64,000 bases of DNA from Bacteroides sp. (GCA_021201335.1 JAJQFD010000037.1:1-64000); one strand, 5' to 3'; shown: positions 9,149 through 18,808, counted from the first letter of the stretch. Notes: generated by a model from the letters alone, not told the origin. Translations and numbers: made by a program.

Positions 9149-9478
9149 TTGACGCACCCTCTATTATTTACATATATACGCTTTTGGAGATATATTCCGC
9201 TTATTGCCGAAATTTTTAATGTTACAGTACCGCAAGCCGGATGGGCGGTCAGTGCTTTCATGTTATCCTTATTCCATACTACCACTGGGAAGGTATTTAG
9301 TGAACTTCTATCCATGACTATTTCAATGGAGGATGTGAACAGTAACGAAAAGTTCTATAGACTTTCGCAGAGCCTCCCTGGTGCCACAGCGAATCCGGGG
9401 ACAATTCATACCCGTGACCTGATGGCGTATGAAGGTGACGGTTTGGTGTTATTTTACAAGACATTCTCCACTACCTAG
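9149..9478 (+). pseudogene. Chimeric remnant: MFS transporter start joined to cyclophilin-like fragment
   Basis: The 109-residue frame reads like two unrelated gene fragments. Residues ~15-40 (PLIAEIFNVTVPQAGWAVSA) resemble the first helices of a major facilitator transporter. Residues ~46-109 (TISMEDVNSNEKFYRL through NPGTIHTRDLMAYEGDGL) resemble the C-terminal half of bacterial cyclophilin-like fold proteins, which normally continue beyond the KTFSTT stop. There is no normal start for either protein. The most likely explanation is a deletion that fused the remnants of two neighbouring genes. It is probably not functional. Confidence 0.5.
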
Positions 9479-9612
9479 CGTTGAAAAGCAAAATAATAAT
9501 ACAAGAAACAATCAGGTATAAACGTTTTAGCCGGGAACTATCTTTACTGCTGAAGTGTTACATCCTATAATCGTATTTAAATTAACAATAACAAATAAAA
9601 AATACAGAAGTT

Positions 9613-9783
9613 ATGGATAATGCAGAAAAAAAAGTAAGAGAAACCATTGAAAATATGCCTGATAAAGACCTTTATAGTATTGGTGATGCACAGATAGCTA
9701 GTGATGAAGCAAAAGAAAAGGCCAACCGCTTGCAAAATGAGGCGAAGGAAAATAATGATAATAACGAAGATAAGAAAGAGTAG
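9613..9783 (+). CDS. Small highly charged protein (56 aa)
   Basis: An ATG at 9613 follows an AGAAG ribosome-binding-like stretch and opens a 56-codon frame missed by the ORF track. The product (MDNAEKKVRETIENMPDKD and so on, ending NNEDKKE) is rich in Lys, Glu, Asp and Asn with no hydrophobic segment. It is likely helical or disordered. The regular heptad-like charge pattern supports a real small protein rather than chance, but I recognise no family. It stands alone between gene debris and a GNAT gene. Confidence 0.5.
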   Translation: MDNAEKKVRETIENMPDKDLYSIGDAQIASDEAKEKANRLQNEAKENNDNNEDKKE

Positions 9784-10101
9784 AACGTTCTAAAGAATGT
9801 AAATACCTAGCTGATGATTGAAGATGCTGATATTTAATGTAGGCATCTTCTTTTTTCGACTTTATGCTCGAGTATTGTTTATTTTATGTAATTTCGTTTT
9901 TCTCAAATTGTTTAATGTCTAAAGTTAAGAAGATATCCGTGAAGTAAATAATCTGTAATTCATTTACAGATTATACCCTATACTCAAATCTGGCAATTCC
10001 TTGTCAGAAGATTTTGTTATTGTATTTATTCACATGCATGGTTTTACAACGGGAAGCGTAATGCATTCTGTGTGACTATGATTATCATTAATTTAAGAAA
10101 A
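9784..10101. other. Intergenic region, nothing recognised
   Basis: About 318 bases, AT-rich. An imperfect inverted repeat (AATCTGTAA TTCATTTACAGATT) lies at about 9949-9973. No gene remnant was seen. Confidence 0.4.
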
Positions 10102-10671
10102 ATGAAAACAGAAGATATCTTAATCAGAGAGACGACAATCCGTGATTTTAAAGACATAATGGAAGTAGAGACGCTTGCTTTCGGATACGATAAAGAAGCT
10201 AAGTTAGTGGCTGAGCTTTTGGAGGATAAAACAGCTGAACCAATCATCTCGCTTCTTGCTTTTTATAAAGGTAATGCTGTGGGGCATATACTTTTTACCA
10301 GAGCCTATTTTGATGGAGCTGAAGGACAACCCATGATGCATATTCTGGCACCATTAGCGGTTAAACCTGAATATCAACGGCAAGGTATCGGAGGAATGTT
10401 GATAAAAACAGGTATTCAAAATCTTAAGGAAAAAGGATCGAATCTTGTATTTGTATTAGGACATAAGGACTATTATCCTAAGTACGGTTTTTTACCCCAT
10501 GCCTCACATTTAGGTTATCCTGCACCTTACCCGATTCCGGAAGAGTATAGTGATTGCTGGATGGTACAAGCAATTGGTCAAAAAGGGTTTGAAGTTGGTA
10601 AAGGAATGATTAAATGCTCCGATATTCTGAATAGACCCGAACATTGGCGTGACGAAGAATCCGATAGATAA
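10102..10671 (+). CDS. GNAT N-acetyltransferase (YhbS-like)
   Basis: The chosen ATG at 10102 gives MKTEDILIRETTIRD, a typical start; the ORF track begins 10 codons earlier. The protein (about 189 residues) has the GNAT core: LAPLAVKPEYQRQGIGGMLI with the Q/RxxGxG acetyl-CoA loop, and LGHKDYYPKYGFLPH, the YhbS-like beta5-alpha4 segment. The C-terminal tail with ILNRPEHW is seen in YhbS relatives. The substrate is unknown. No obvious operon partner. Confidence 0.87.
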   Translation: MKTEDILIRETTIRDFKDIMEVETLAFGYDKEAKLVAELLEDKTAEPIISLLAFYKGNAVGHILFTRAYFDGAEGQPMMHILAPLAVKPEYQRQGIGGMLIKTGIQNLKEKGSNLVFVLGHKDYYPKYGFLPHASHLGYPAPYPIPEEYSDCWMVQAIGQKGFEVGKGMIKCSDILNRPEHWRDEESDR

Positions 10672-11469
10672 TCTGATTTATAAGTAGATTCTGCCGTTTT
10701 AAAGACAATTATTACTAGGATACTCACGAAGAAGCCTCAACCCATACGTACAATGACGAAGACAGTCTATATTAATGATGGTAGGAAGACTTCAAATAAG
10801 TTCTATCAAATCAAAAAGAAATATATTTTAAATGGATTCGATCATTTTGTTTATAAAAGAATGGTTTTAATAACAAGCGATTTTTAAAGAACAGCCCAAC
10901 TAGGATTTAAATTTTGTTAAACCGGGAGGTTATTCACTTTCTAAAGGGTCATTTTCTACTTTTAGAGTATCTTTTTTGAAGGTTTGAGCGCTTTATTTAT
11001 GAAGACTTGCGCCCGCAAGTACAAATACTTGCGCCTACAAGTATAAACACTTACGGGCGCAAGTATAAAGACTTATAGGCGCAAGTATAAAAAAGGAACT
11101 GAGTAACGCTCAGCTTTATTCCAGAAGGGAAGAAAGATTATTCATTTTAAGATAATCATATAGGTGGAAAAGAATAGTGTAAACAAATAAATAGTCAAAT
11201 TATTAAATGTAAAGCATTTCCTTTTAATCTAAAAATAACCATTTGATCTTCTTTTTGTATTTACTAAAACATCATTTTCTTGCGATTCTTTAGATAGATA
11301 CCAACTAAGCTCCGGAATATCAAATTCTGAGCACACTTTATTTGCAAAATGTCAGATTTGACAAATTGATTATTTAGAAGTCTTTTAAATTTTTCAAATA
11401 AAATATAAAGAATTTCCGTAATAACCAATAGTAGGTGAAACTAACGGAGTCGACAAAGAACCAAAAGAC
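10672..11469. other. Long intergenic region with a tandem palindromic repeat
   Basis: Nearly 800 bases without a credible gene. The only structure is the 4 x 22-bp repeat at 11005-11092. The rest is AT-rich, with many stops in all frames. Confidence 0.5.
11005..11092. repeat. Four tandem 22-bp palindromic units (ACTTGCGC...GCAAGT)
   Basis: Four contiguous 22-base units begin ACTTGCGCCCGCAAGT, ACTTGCGCCTACAAGT, ACTTACGGGCGCAAGT and ACTTATAGGCGCAAGT. Each is followed by a six-base A/T-rich linker (ACAAAT, ATAAAC, ATAAAG, ATAAAA). Every unit is itself an inverted repeat. It is not a CRISPR, since there are no spacers. It matches in copy number and unit length the unrelated-sequence repeat at 48691-48778. 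Confidence 0.8.
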
Positions 11470-11793
11470 CTATTTACTTTTTACTGAAATCCCAATCATA
11501 ATTGTGGTGGTATCCGCATTATTCCAAATTGAATGTGGAATATTGCCATCAACTAGGAATGATTCATTGGGATTTAAAATTGTTTCCGTATCATTCATTT
11601 TGACTTTAGCCTGTCCTTGAACTACAATGAATAAGTGAGAATGTGCATGGGTATGTAATTCTGTTGGTCCACCACCAGTGGGTTCAAGATAAGCGATGGA
11701 GCCATCTATAATCTCGCCACATTCGTCGAACAGTTTTTTCGCCAGAAAATTTACATGGTTGGGCGGGGTTAGAAAGTCTTTCATGGTTTCCAT
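11470..11793 (-). CDS. Cupin domain protein
   Basis: A small single-domain cupin (107 residues). The first cupin motif is ELHTHAHSHLFIVVQG with the metal-binding histidines and a later glutamate position replaced. The second motif is VDGNIPHSIWN with the final histidine. Small cupins of this kind bind a metal and can be isomerases, dioxygenases or sensory domains, and the sequence gives no decision. It is transcribed away from the carotenoid operon, with a 285-base divergent spacer between them. Confidence 0.8.
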   Translation of the reverse strand: METMKDFLTPPNHVNFLAKKLFDECGEIIDGSIAYLEPTGGGPTELHTHAHSHLFIVVQGQAKVKMNDTETILNPNESFLVDGNIPHSIWNNADTTTIMIGISVKSK

Positions 11794-12078
11794 TAATTAA
11801 TGTTTTTAATTTAATAACTCTTCTTTTACTGAAAACTTATATAAATCCTGTTGTATTCATGTGATCTCAATATTAAACTTCTGATATTCTATCCACGGTA
11901 ATGATTCAATGCATATATGAATTGATTGTTATTGGGAGGATCATTCTTTAAACAAGATTATATTTTATGAATTTACAAATCAAAGGTATGAACTTATTGG
12001 TAAACATCTGGATTTTAGGTTGTCGATAATAAAAAAATACCTGATAACGGCACCCAACTAAACAATTGATGGATAAGA

Positions 12079-13599
12079 GTGTTTAAATCTAATAATTCCC
12101 AAATCATAATCAAACCAAACAAAACATTGGAAAAAGTCATAATTATAGGCTCAGGATTCTCCGGTCTTTCAGCTGCCTGTTATCTGGCAAAAGAGGGTTA
12201 CGATGTAACTATCTATGAGAAAAACACATCCATAGGGGGAAGGGCCCGGCAATTGAAGACTGAGGGATTTACCTTTGATATTGGCCCCACCTTTTATTGG
12301 ATGCCCGATGTCTTTGAAAAGTTCTTTGGAGATTTCGGAACTTTACCCTCTCGGTATTATGGGTTAACTCGTTTAGACCCGGGATATGAAGTTTATTTTG
12401 ATAAAAAGAAATCCGTTAAACTGTCTTCAGACTTTGAGAAGATAGCCGCTACATTCGATAAAATAGAGCCGGGAAGTAGTAACTTCCTAAGGAAGTTTGT
12501 CAGAGATGCCGGGTACAATTATAATGTTGCCATGAATAAGGTGGTCTACAAGCCTGGTAAATCACCCTTTGAGTTAGTTATGCCGGCTACAATTAAAAGA
12601 TTACCTCAATTCTTTTCCAGCCTCAGCCATACCGTCAGGGAGAACATTCAAAATCCCATGCTGCAACAGATTTTGGAATTCCCAGTGTTGTTTTTAGGAG
12701 CAAAACCATCGGATATTCCTTCCTTTTACTGTTTCATGAATTATGCTGATATGAAACTAGGCACATGGCACATACAAGGAGGAATGTTCGAACTAGTAAA
12801 GGGCATGCAACAATTAGCCGAAAGTTTAGGCGTAAAGATTGAAATAGATGCTCCGGTAGAAAGAATTACAATTGAGGGTAATAAGATTAAAGGGGTTATC
12901 ATTAACAACCAAATTCACAAAGCAGATTTAGTGATTTCGGGTGCTGATTACCACCATACGGAATCGTTAATTGAAGAGGAGTACCGTAATTATTCAGAGA
13001 AATACTGGAACAGCCGTGTCCTCGCACCGTCGGCACTCTTATACTATATCGGTTTTAATAAAAAGCTGGATCATGTTTCACACCATACGCTTTTCTTCGA
13101 TACGGCTTTTGATGAACATGCGGATAAGATTTATAACGATCCCGACTGGCCGGAGAAACCACTGTTTTATGCTAGTTTCCCTACCAAAACAGATTCTGAA
13201 CTGGCACCAGAAGGACACGAAGCTGGCATCATATTAATTCCGGTTGCTGCCGGACTAAAGGATTCTGAGAAAATGCGGGCATATTACTTTCAGCAGATTA
13301 TTGAAAGGATGGAGCGGCTGACCGATCAATCTTTAAAAGACAATGTCTTGTTTTATAAATCGTATGGATTAAATGATTTTGTAACCGATTATAACGCTTA
13401 TAAAGGAAATGCCTACGGTCTGTCAAATATTTTATTGCAAACAGCCTTTCTAAAGCCTAAAGTTCAAAACAAGAAAGTTAAAAATCTGTTTTATACAGGG
13501 CAACTTACAGTTCCTGGTCCCGGAGTACCCACAACCATTATCTCGGGGAAGGTTGTAGCTAATATGGCTCTTGATTATTTGCGTAAAGTAAACAATTAA
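12079..13599 (+). CDS. crtI: Phytoene desaturase-type FAD oxidoreductase
   Basis: CrtI-type desaturase introducing double bases-equivalent double bonds into phytoene on the way to lycopene. The N-terminus has the dinucleotide-binding loop VIIIGSGFSGLSAACYLAKEG and YEKNTSIGGRARQ. The C-terminus has the carotenoid oxidoreductase signature FYTGQLTVPGPGVPTTIISG. At 506 residues (or 490 from a TTG at 12127) it has full family length. No ATG exists near the N-terminus: the frame begins with GTG at 12079, while TTG at 12127 would give MEKVIIIG, closer to relatives. It is first gene of the carotenoid operon, 11 bases before crtB. Confidence 0.9.
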   Translation: MFKSNNSQIIIKPNKTLEKVIIIGSGFSGLSAACYLAKEGYDVTIYEKNTSIGGRARQLKTEGFTFDIGPTFYWMPDVFEKFFGDFGTLPSRYYGLTRLDPGYEVYFDKKKSVKLSSDFEKIAATFDKIEPGSSNFLRKFVRDAGYNYNVAMNKVVYKPGKSPFELVMPATIKRLPQFFSSLSHTVRENIQNPMLQQILEFPVLFLGAKPSDIPSFYCFMNYADMKLGTWHIQGGMFELVKGMQQLAESLGVKIEIDAPVERITIEGNKIKGVIINNQIHKADLVISGADYHHTESLIEEEYRNYSEKYWNSRVLAPSALLYYIGFNKKLDHVSHHTLFFDTAFDEHADKIYNDPDWPEKPLFYASFPTKTDSELAPEGHEAGIILIPVAAGLKDSEKMRAYYFQQIIERMERLTDQSLKDNVLFYKSYGLNDFVTDYNAYKGNAYGLSNILLQTAFLKPKVQNKKVKNLFYTGQLTVPGPGVPTTIISGKVVANMALDYLRKVNN

Positions 13600-13610
13600 A
13601 TTATCTGGAT

Positions 13611-14441
13611 ATGGATGCGTTATTTAATGAAGTTTCTTTCAGAACAAGCCGGTTGGTGACAAATGCATATAGCACATCGTTCTCTATTGGGGCCAGATGC
13701 CTGCATTCATCCATCAGAGATGCAATATACAGTATTTATGGCTTTGTGCGCTTTGCCGACGAGATAGTTGATAGTTTTCATGGATATAATAGGCAGTATT
13801 TATTAGAAGAATTCGAATACCAGTACTATAAAGCCTTAGACGAAGGAATAAGTCTAAATCCGGTTATAAACTCTTTTCAATCTACCGTTCGTAAATATCA
13901 AATAATGGATGAGCTAATACAGTCTTTTTTATCTAGTATGAAGAGCGATTTGCATATGAAAAGGTTCGAAGAAGAAGAAATTAGGCACTATATATATGGA
14001 TCGGCAGAAGTAGTAGGGTTGATGTGCCTCAAAGTATTTGTCAACGGAGATCATCAGGAATACAGCAGGCTGAAACCTTACGCTATGCGGTTAGGTTCGG
14101 CGTTTCAGAAAATAAATTTCCTTCGTGATTTAAAGCATGATACACTCAATTTGCACCGTGTGTATTTCCCGATTTTAAAGAAAAAAACTTTCGATGAAAG
14201 TACAAAGCGTTATATCCTGGATGACATTTACGAAGATTACCGTATTGCCCTTATAGGAATTGAACAACTTCCCGAATGTGCCCGGCTAGGGGTATATACA
14301 GCCTACTTGTATTACAAATCGCTCACGAAGAAAATTGAATCCATACCTGCTGATAAACTTATCCATACACGCATACGCATACCGAATGCTAAGAAAATAA
14401 TGTTATTTGGGCGGGCTTATCTAACTATAAAATTTAATTGA
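13611..14441 (+). CDS. crtB: Phytoene (15-cis) synthase
   Basis: Head-to-head prenyl synthase joining two geranylgeranyl diphosphates to phytoene. The two aspartate-rich motifs are present: GFVRFADEIVDSF (DxxxD, near residue 50) and NFLRDLKHDTLN (near 166-178), with RLGSAFQKIN before the latter. Its 276 residues are typical of bacterial CrtB. The stop codon overlaps the idi start (TGATG), so the genes are probably translationally coupled. Squalene-type synthases share this fold, but the crtI neighbours argue for phytoene. Confidence 0.92.
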   Translation: MDALFNEVSFRTSRLVTNAYSTSFSIGARCLHSSIRDAIYSIYGFVRFADEIVDSFHGYNRQYLLEEFEYQYYKALDEGISLNPVINSFQSTVRKYQIMDELIQSFLSSMKSDLHMKRFEEEEIRHYIYGSAEVVGLMCLKVFVNGDHQEYSRLKPYAMRLGSAFQKINFLRDLKHDTLNLHRVYFPILKKKTFDESTKRYILDDIYEDYRIALIGIEQLPECARLGVYTAYLYYKSLTKKIESIPADKLIHTRIRIPNAKKIMLFGRAYLTIKFN

Positions 14442-14965
14442 TGATGGTTATTCTGGTTGATGAAAACGATACTGCAATAGGCGCAATGGATAAATTAGAG
14501 GCTCATGAGAAAGCTTGTTTGCACCGTGCCTTTTCTGTTTTTATATTTAATTCGGATGGGAAACTGTTGCTGCAAAAAAGAGCTGACAGTAAATACCACT
14601 CGGGTGGGTTGTGGACAAACACTTGTTGTAGCCATCCTGCTCCCGGTCAGGATACCGTTGAGGCTGCCCATCAGCGCTTGATGATGGAGATGGGAATGGA
14701 TACGGAACTGGAATATGTTTTGAAATTCAAATACAGGTCGGCCTATGAAAATGGATTAACCGAACATGAAATAGATCATGTCTTCATCGGGCATACGGAT
14801 GATATACCGGATGTAAACCCCGAGGAAGTTTCCGCATATAAATACGTATCTTTAGAGGATTTGCAGGTAGATATTGATCTTCATCCGGAAATCTACACTA
14901 CCTGGTTTCGTATTATATCCAAAGATTTCTTACCCCAGATATTAACGTATACCATAGACCAATAA
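14441..14965 (+). CDS. idi: Isopentenyl-diphosphate delta-isomerase, type 1 (Nudix)
   Basis: Interconverts IPP and DMAPP, feeding the prenyl precursors of the pathway. The catalytic cysteine is in WTNTCCSHP and the essential glutamate region in LTEHEIDHVFIGH. AHQRLMMEMGM corresponds to the Nudix-like segment. At 174 residues it is full length. I chose the ATG overlapping the crtB stop codon rather than the TTG three bases earlier. It lies inside the crt operon and is followed after one base by the second desaturase. Confidence 0.93.
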   Translation: MMVILVDENDTAIGAMDKLEAHEKACLHRAFSVFIFNSDGKLLLQKRADSKYHSGGLWTNTCCSHPAPGQDTVEAAHQRLMMEMGMDTELEYVLKFKYRSAYENGLTEHEIDHVFIGHTDDIPDVNPEEVSAYKYVSLEDLQVDIDLHPEIYTTWFRIISKDFLPQILTYTIDQ

Positions 14966-14966
14966 T

Positions 14967-16439
14967 ATGGAAATAGGCATAATCGGAGCAGGGATAGGAG
15001 GATTGGCTACGGCTATTCGATTGGCAGTAAAAGGGCATGAGGTCACCGTTTACGAAAAGAACAGTAAACCCGGAGGTAAAATATCGGAATTACATTTCAA
15101 TAATTACCGCTTCGATACAGGCCCCTCTTTATTTACTCTGCCTGAGCTCGTTGACGAATTATTCGCTCTGTGTGGAGAAAGCGTAGACAAATGGTTACCA
15201 TACGAGAGTTTATCAAACAATTGCAAATATTTCTTTTCCGATGGTACGGTGTTTAATTTTTATCAGGATAAAAAGCTATTAGCACACGAAGTAGCAACAA
15301 AAACCAGCGATACTATTGAATCTCTAAAAAAAAGGCTGGATAAATCTCAGGAAGTATATGAGTTAAGTGCTCCTGTATTCATATTCCGTCCGTTTGCCCG
15401 TAAACTTTCCGATTTTAATACTCCACCTTACAAGAAGATAGCAACCCAACTTTATAAGTTAGATTTTCTCCGGACAATGAATCAGGCTAATAAGAGCGAT
15501 TTTAAAGATCAGAATCTTGTGCAATTATTTAACAGGTATGCAACTTATAACGGATCTAATCCATACAAAGCCCCTGCTACGCTTAATATGATTGCGCATC
15601 TGGAAAATAATATCGGAGCTTACTTCCCACTAAAAGGAATGTATTCCATTGTAGAGAGCTTATATAAACTGGCAATGAAGAAAGGAATTCAGTTCCATTT
15701 GGAAACACCTGTTCAAAGCATTGAAATTGAGAATAAAGAAGCCGTCGGAGTAATTGTAAATAACGAATTAAAAAGATATGATATTGTAATATCCGATGCC
15801 GATGTGCGATATATAGCCAATAACCTAATAAGCGATTATCCTTTGAGGAAACGACTGAACCGCAGTGAGCTCTCTTCTTCCGCACTGATATTTTATTGGG
15901 GAATCAATAAAACATTTGATGAATTGGAGTTACATAACATCTTATTCTCGGGTGATTATAAAACTGAATTTAAGAAGTTGTTTAAAGATAAGATCATTTA
16001 CGATGATCCTACTGTCTACATTTTCATTAGTTCCAAACTGGTAAAGGGCGATGCACCGAAAGGGTGTGAAAACTGGTTTGTAATGATAAATGCCCCGGCT
16101 AATAATGGTCAGTATACAGAGGAATTTATCTCCAAGGTCCGCCGAAACATTATTAATAAAATAAATCATCACCTGCATACTGATATTGAGAAATATATAG
16201 TTGGAGGTAAAGTTGTCTCTCCGCTTTCAATTGAAGCCAATACCAATAGTTTGGACGGTGCCCTTTATGGGGTTTCATCCAATTCTATGTTCTCGGCATT
16301 TCGGCGCCATCTTAATTCATTAAAGAAGATCCAGAATCTGTATTTTGTGGGAGGCAGCGTACATCCGGGCGGCGGTATCCCTCTCTGTTTGGCAAGCGCC
16401 AAAATAGTTGATGATGAAATAACGGCAGCTTATGAATAA
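14967..16439 (+). CDS. Second CrtI-family carotenoid oxidoreductase (CrtD/CrtI-like)
   Basis: A 490-residue FAD protein paralogous to CrtI, starting IGIIGAGIGGLATAIRLAVKG with YEKNSKPGGKISE. Its C-terminus reads LYFVGGSVHPGGGIPLCLASAK, the pattern common in CrtD (hydroxyneurosporene 3,4-desaturase) and related enzymes. With a CruF-like hydratase next, a 3,4-desaturase acting on a hydroxylated or lycopene end group is the simplest role. A 4,4'-diapophytoene-type desaturase or carotenoid oxidase cannot be excluded. It overlaps the next gene by 8 bases. Confidence 0.85.
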   Translation: MEIGIIGAGIGGLATAIRLAVKGHEVTVYEKNSKPGGKISELHFNNYRFDTGPSLFTLPELVDELFALCGESVDKWLPYESLSNNCKYFFSDGTVFNFYQDKKLLAHEVATKTSDTIESLKKRLDKSQEVYELSAPVFIFRPFARKLSDFNTPPYKKIATQLYKLDFLRTMNQANKSDFKDQNLVQLFNRYATYNGSNPYKAPATLNMIAHLENNIGAYFPLKGMYSIVESLYKLAMKKGIQFHLETPVQSIEIENKEAVGVIVNNELKRYDIVISDADVRYIANNLISDYPLRKRLNRSELSSSALIFYWGINKTFDELELHNILFSGDYKTEFKKLFKDKIIYDDPTVYIFISSKLVKGDAPKGCENWFVMINAPANNGQYTEEFISKVRRNIINKINHHLHTDIEKYIVGGKVVSPLSIEANTNSLDGALYGVSSNSMFSAFRRHLNSLKKIQNLYFVGGSVHPGGGIPLCLASAKIVDDEITAAYE

Positions 16440-17094
16440 TAGCTGGACAAAATTAATATCGGAAAAAGAAATTCCAATGAATTTCGTACGGTTCTATACA
16501 GTGGGCTTGCTGTTGTTTATGCTACCATTCACGCGGGAACTGTTTATATCCATGACAGCACTTTCTTTATTGCTGGTCATTGGTGTTATTCTTTATTTTC
16601 ACAAGGAATGGAATATAAAGACAGTATTTTATTTTGCCTTTATCGTAGTTTCATCTTTTCTTTTAGAGATGCAGGGTACCACTACAGGAGAAATCTTTGG
16701 AGCATATAATTATCAAAGAGGATTGGGATTACAAATAAACCATACGCCTGTTATAATCGGTCTTAACTGGTTGTTTCTGGTATATGCTTCGCATGATATT
16801 GCTAATCGTATAACGAGCCATGCGTTGCAACGTATCTTAACAGGTACTTTATTAATGATCATTTACGATCTTCTTTTAGAATGGGTTGCCCCGTTTATGC
16901 GGATGTGGAGTTTTAATTCTGGCTACCCGCCTTTGCGGAATTTTGTAGCGTGGTTTATTGCGTCTTTTATCTTTCATAGCGGTTTAGAGTTATTAAATAT
17001 TCATACCCATAATAAACCCGCCCGGATGCTTTTCATTATACAAGCCGGTTTTTTTCTGGTTTTAGGTATTTACAGTTCCACATTCATTAGATGA
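16432..17094 (+). CDS. CruF-like carotenoid 1',2'-hydratase (DUF422 family)
   Basis: A 220-residue polytopic membrane protein with about seven hydrophobic helices. It shows the motifs of the carotenoid biosynthesis protein family (DUF422/CruF): FLLEMQGTTTGEIFGAYNY near residue 75 and YDLLLEWVAPFM near 145. CruF adds water to the 1',2' double bond of an acyclic psi end, giving the tertiary hydroxyl needed for later sugar attachment. The adjacent glycosyltransferase resembles the cruF-cruG arrangement known from cyanobacteria. It overlaps the next gene by 4 bases. The hydration role is inferred from family. Confidence 0.78.
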   Translation: MNNSWTKLISEKEIPMNFVRFYTVGLLLFMLPFTRELFISMTALSLLLVIGVILYFHKEWNIKTVFYFAFIVVSSFLLEMQGTTTGEIFGAYNYQRGLGLQINHTPVIIGLNWLFLVYASHDIANRITSHALQRILTGTLLMIIYDLLLEWVAPFMRMWSFNSGYPPLRNFVAWFIASFIFHSGLELLNIHTHNKPARMLFIIQAGFFLVLGIYSSTFIR

Positions 17095-17708
17095 TACAAG
17101 CGCGTCATACATATACAGGAACCCGGGTCAGCAATTTCTTTTCAGGATATATGTTGGATAAAGCTTTCAGAACCATCACCTTATCAGGAATTGAAAATGA
17201 CGATCATTTGCCTGTTTTGATGATCGCAAATCATTTTTCATGGTGGGATGGTTTCATTCAGTATCGGCTTAATAAGTATCTATATAAGCGGAAATTTCAT
17301 GTTATGATGCTGGAAGAACAATTATCGAGGCACATGATATTGAATAAAGCGGGTGCATTCTCAATCAGGAAACAGTCGAGGGATATTATTGAGAGCTTAC
17401 AGTATTGCATGGAACTGTTGAATGACAAAAACAATCTGGTACTAATCTTTCCCCAGGGTAAGATTGAGAGTATTTATACGCCATATCTTTATTTTGAGAA
17501 AGGATTGAATTATTTAATCCAGCATATTAAAAACAATATACAAGTCATCTTCAATGTAAACCTAATTGATTATTTCTCGCACAAACAGCCTTCGCTCACT
17601 ATTTATTTTCAGAAATATAATTTTCTACATTCTCCGGATATTAGGAATATAGAGAAAGATTTCAACGATTATTTTCATCAATGTAAATGTTTGCAAGGCA
17701 AGATATGA
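17091..17708 (+). CDS. PlsC-like acyltransferase of the carotenoid operon
   Basis: Lysophosphatidate-acyltransferase-fold protein of 205 residues. The HX4D catalytic box is NHFSWWDG (near residue 47), and FPQGKIES corresponds to the FPEGTRS substrate box. In carotenoid clusters of green sulfur bacteria, a PlsC-like enzyme (CruD) acylates the carotenoid glucoside. The position between a CruF-like hydratase and a glycosyltransferase suggests the same job. A general phospholipid role is less likely in this setting. The stop codon overlaps the next start (ATGA). Confidence 0.8.
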   Translation: MIQARHTYTGTRVSNFFSGYMLDKAFRTITLSGIENDDHLPVLMIANHFSWWDGFIQYRLNKYLYKRKFHVMMLEEQLSRHMILNKAGAFSIRKQSRDIIESLQYCMELLNDKNNLVLIFPQGKIESIYTPYLYFEKGLNYLIQHIKNNIQVIFNVNLIDYFSHKQPSLTIYFQKYNFLHSPDIRNIEKDFNDYFHQCKCLQGKI

Positions 17709-18808
17709 TTTATATAGGTTACGCAATATTTGTTTTTGGTCTGATCCGTTTGATGGTCAGTTTTATCAATTGGATCTCTCATTCTTACCTTCCTGAGCAA
17801 TTTACATTAGATAATAAACCAATGGTTTCTATTCTTATACCCGCAAGAAATGAAGAAACAAATATCACAAATTTATTGAACGACTTGATAACGATAAAGT
17901 ATAGGCCGTTAGAAATAGTAGTTTATGATGACTCTTCAACAGATAACACAGCTGCAATCGTTAATGAATTTGCAGCTGTCCATCATCACATCCGGTTAAT
18001 TGAAGGAACATCTTTACAGGTAGGATGGCTGGGAAAGAACTTTGGCTGTCACCAATTGGCATTAGTATCCAAAGGAGATAAACTGTTATTTCTGGATGCA
18101 GATGTACGTTTAAATTCACAGATAATAGACAAAATGTTGACTTACACCGATAATTATAAACTGAAACTCTTATCCATTTTCCCTACTCAGATTATGCCTA
18201 CGAGGGGTAGTCGGTTGGTTGTTCCGATAATGAACTGGATATTGTTGAGCCTGCTCCCACTTCCGCTTATCCGCTTGTCAGGAAGAGGCTCTCTTTCGGC
18301 TGCAAACGGACAATGTATGTTTTTTAATGCAGCCGAGTATAATATGATATTACCGCACGAATTATATAAAAGTAATCAGGTTGAAGACATCGCTATATTA
18401 CGTGAATATAAAAAAAGAAAAATAAAGGTTGCAACCTTATTAGGAGCAGATGATATCTACTGTAAAATGTATTCAAGCTTACAGGATGGTATCGATGGTT
18501 TCTCTAAAAATGTATTCCAGTTTTTCGGGGGGAGTCGTTTTCTTACGCTTTTGTTTGCCATAGTTACCACTATAGCACCATTTTATTTATTCCTTTTTAA
18601 TAATAGCATTTATGGTTTTACTTATTTGCTAATGATAATTTGTATGCATGTACTGGTATCATTATCAAGCAGGCAGCCTGTTATCAGCAATATACTTTTA
18701 ATTATACCTCAACATCTGGTATTATGGAGAATCATAATTTCAGCATTCGTTAAGTCAAAAAACAAGTCATTAACATGGAAAGGTCGAAATATATCATCAG
18801 TTTTTTAA
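17705..18808 (+). CDS. GT2 family glycosyltransferase (CruC/CruG-like)
   Basis: The ATG at 17705 overlaps the previous stop as ATGA and gives an N-terminal membrane helix; the ORF track starts six codons earlier. The GT2 fold is evident: VSILIPARNEETNI, VYDDSSTDNTA and the DxD motif in LLFLDADVRL. The QVEDIAILREYKKRK segment takes the place of the ED-Q/RxxRW region. Further membrane helices lie at the C-terminus (about 280-350). It likely glycosylates the hydroxyl installed by the CruF-like enzyme. The sugar cannot be told. Confidence 0.85.
   Translation: MIYIGYAIFVFGLIRLMVSFINWISHSYLPEQFTLDNKPMVSILIPARNEETNITNLLNDLITIKYRPLEIVVYDDSSTDNTAAIVNEFAAVHHHIRLIEGTSLQVGWLGKNFGCHQLALVSKGDKLLFLDADVRLNSQIIDKMLTYTDNYKLKLLSIFPTQIMPTRGSRLVVPIMNWILLSLLPLPLIRLSGRGSLSAANGQCMFFNAAEYNMILPHELYKSNQVEDIAILREYKKRKIKVATLLGADDIYCKMYSSLQDGIDGFSKNVFQFFGGSRFLTLLFAIVTTIAPFYLFLFNNSIYGFTYLLMIICMHVLVSLSSRQPVISNILLIIPQHLVLWRIIISAFVKSKNKSLTWKGRNISSVF

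Noticed and set aside
11005-11092. CRISPR array
   Set aside because: The 22-bp units are contiguous, with no unique spacers and no cas genes nearby. The same applies to 48691-48778.
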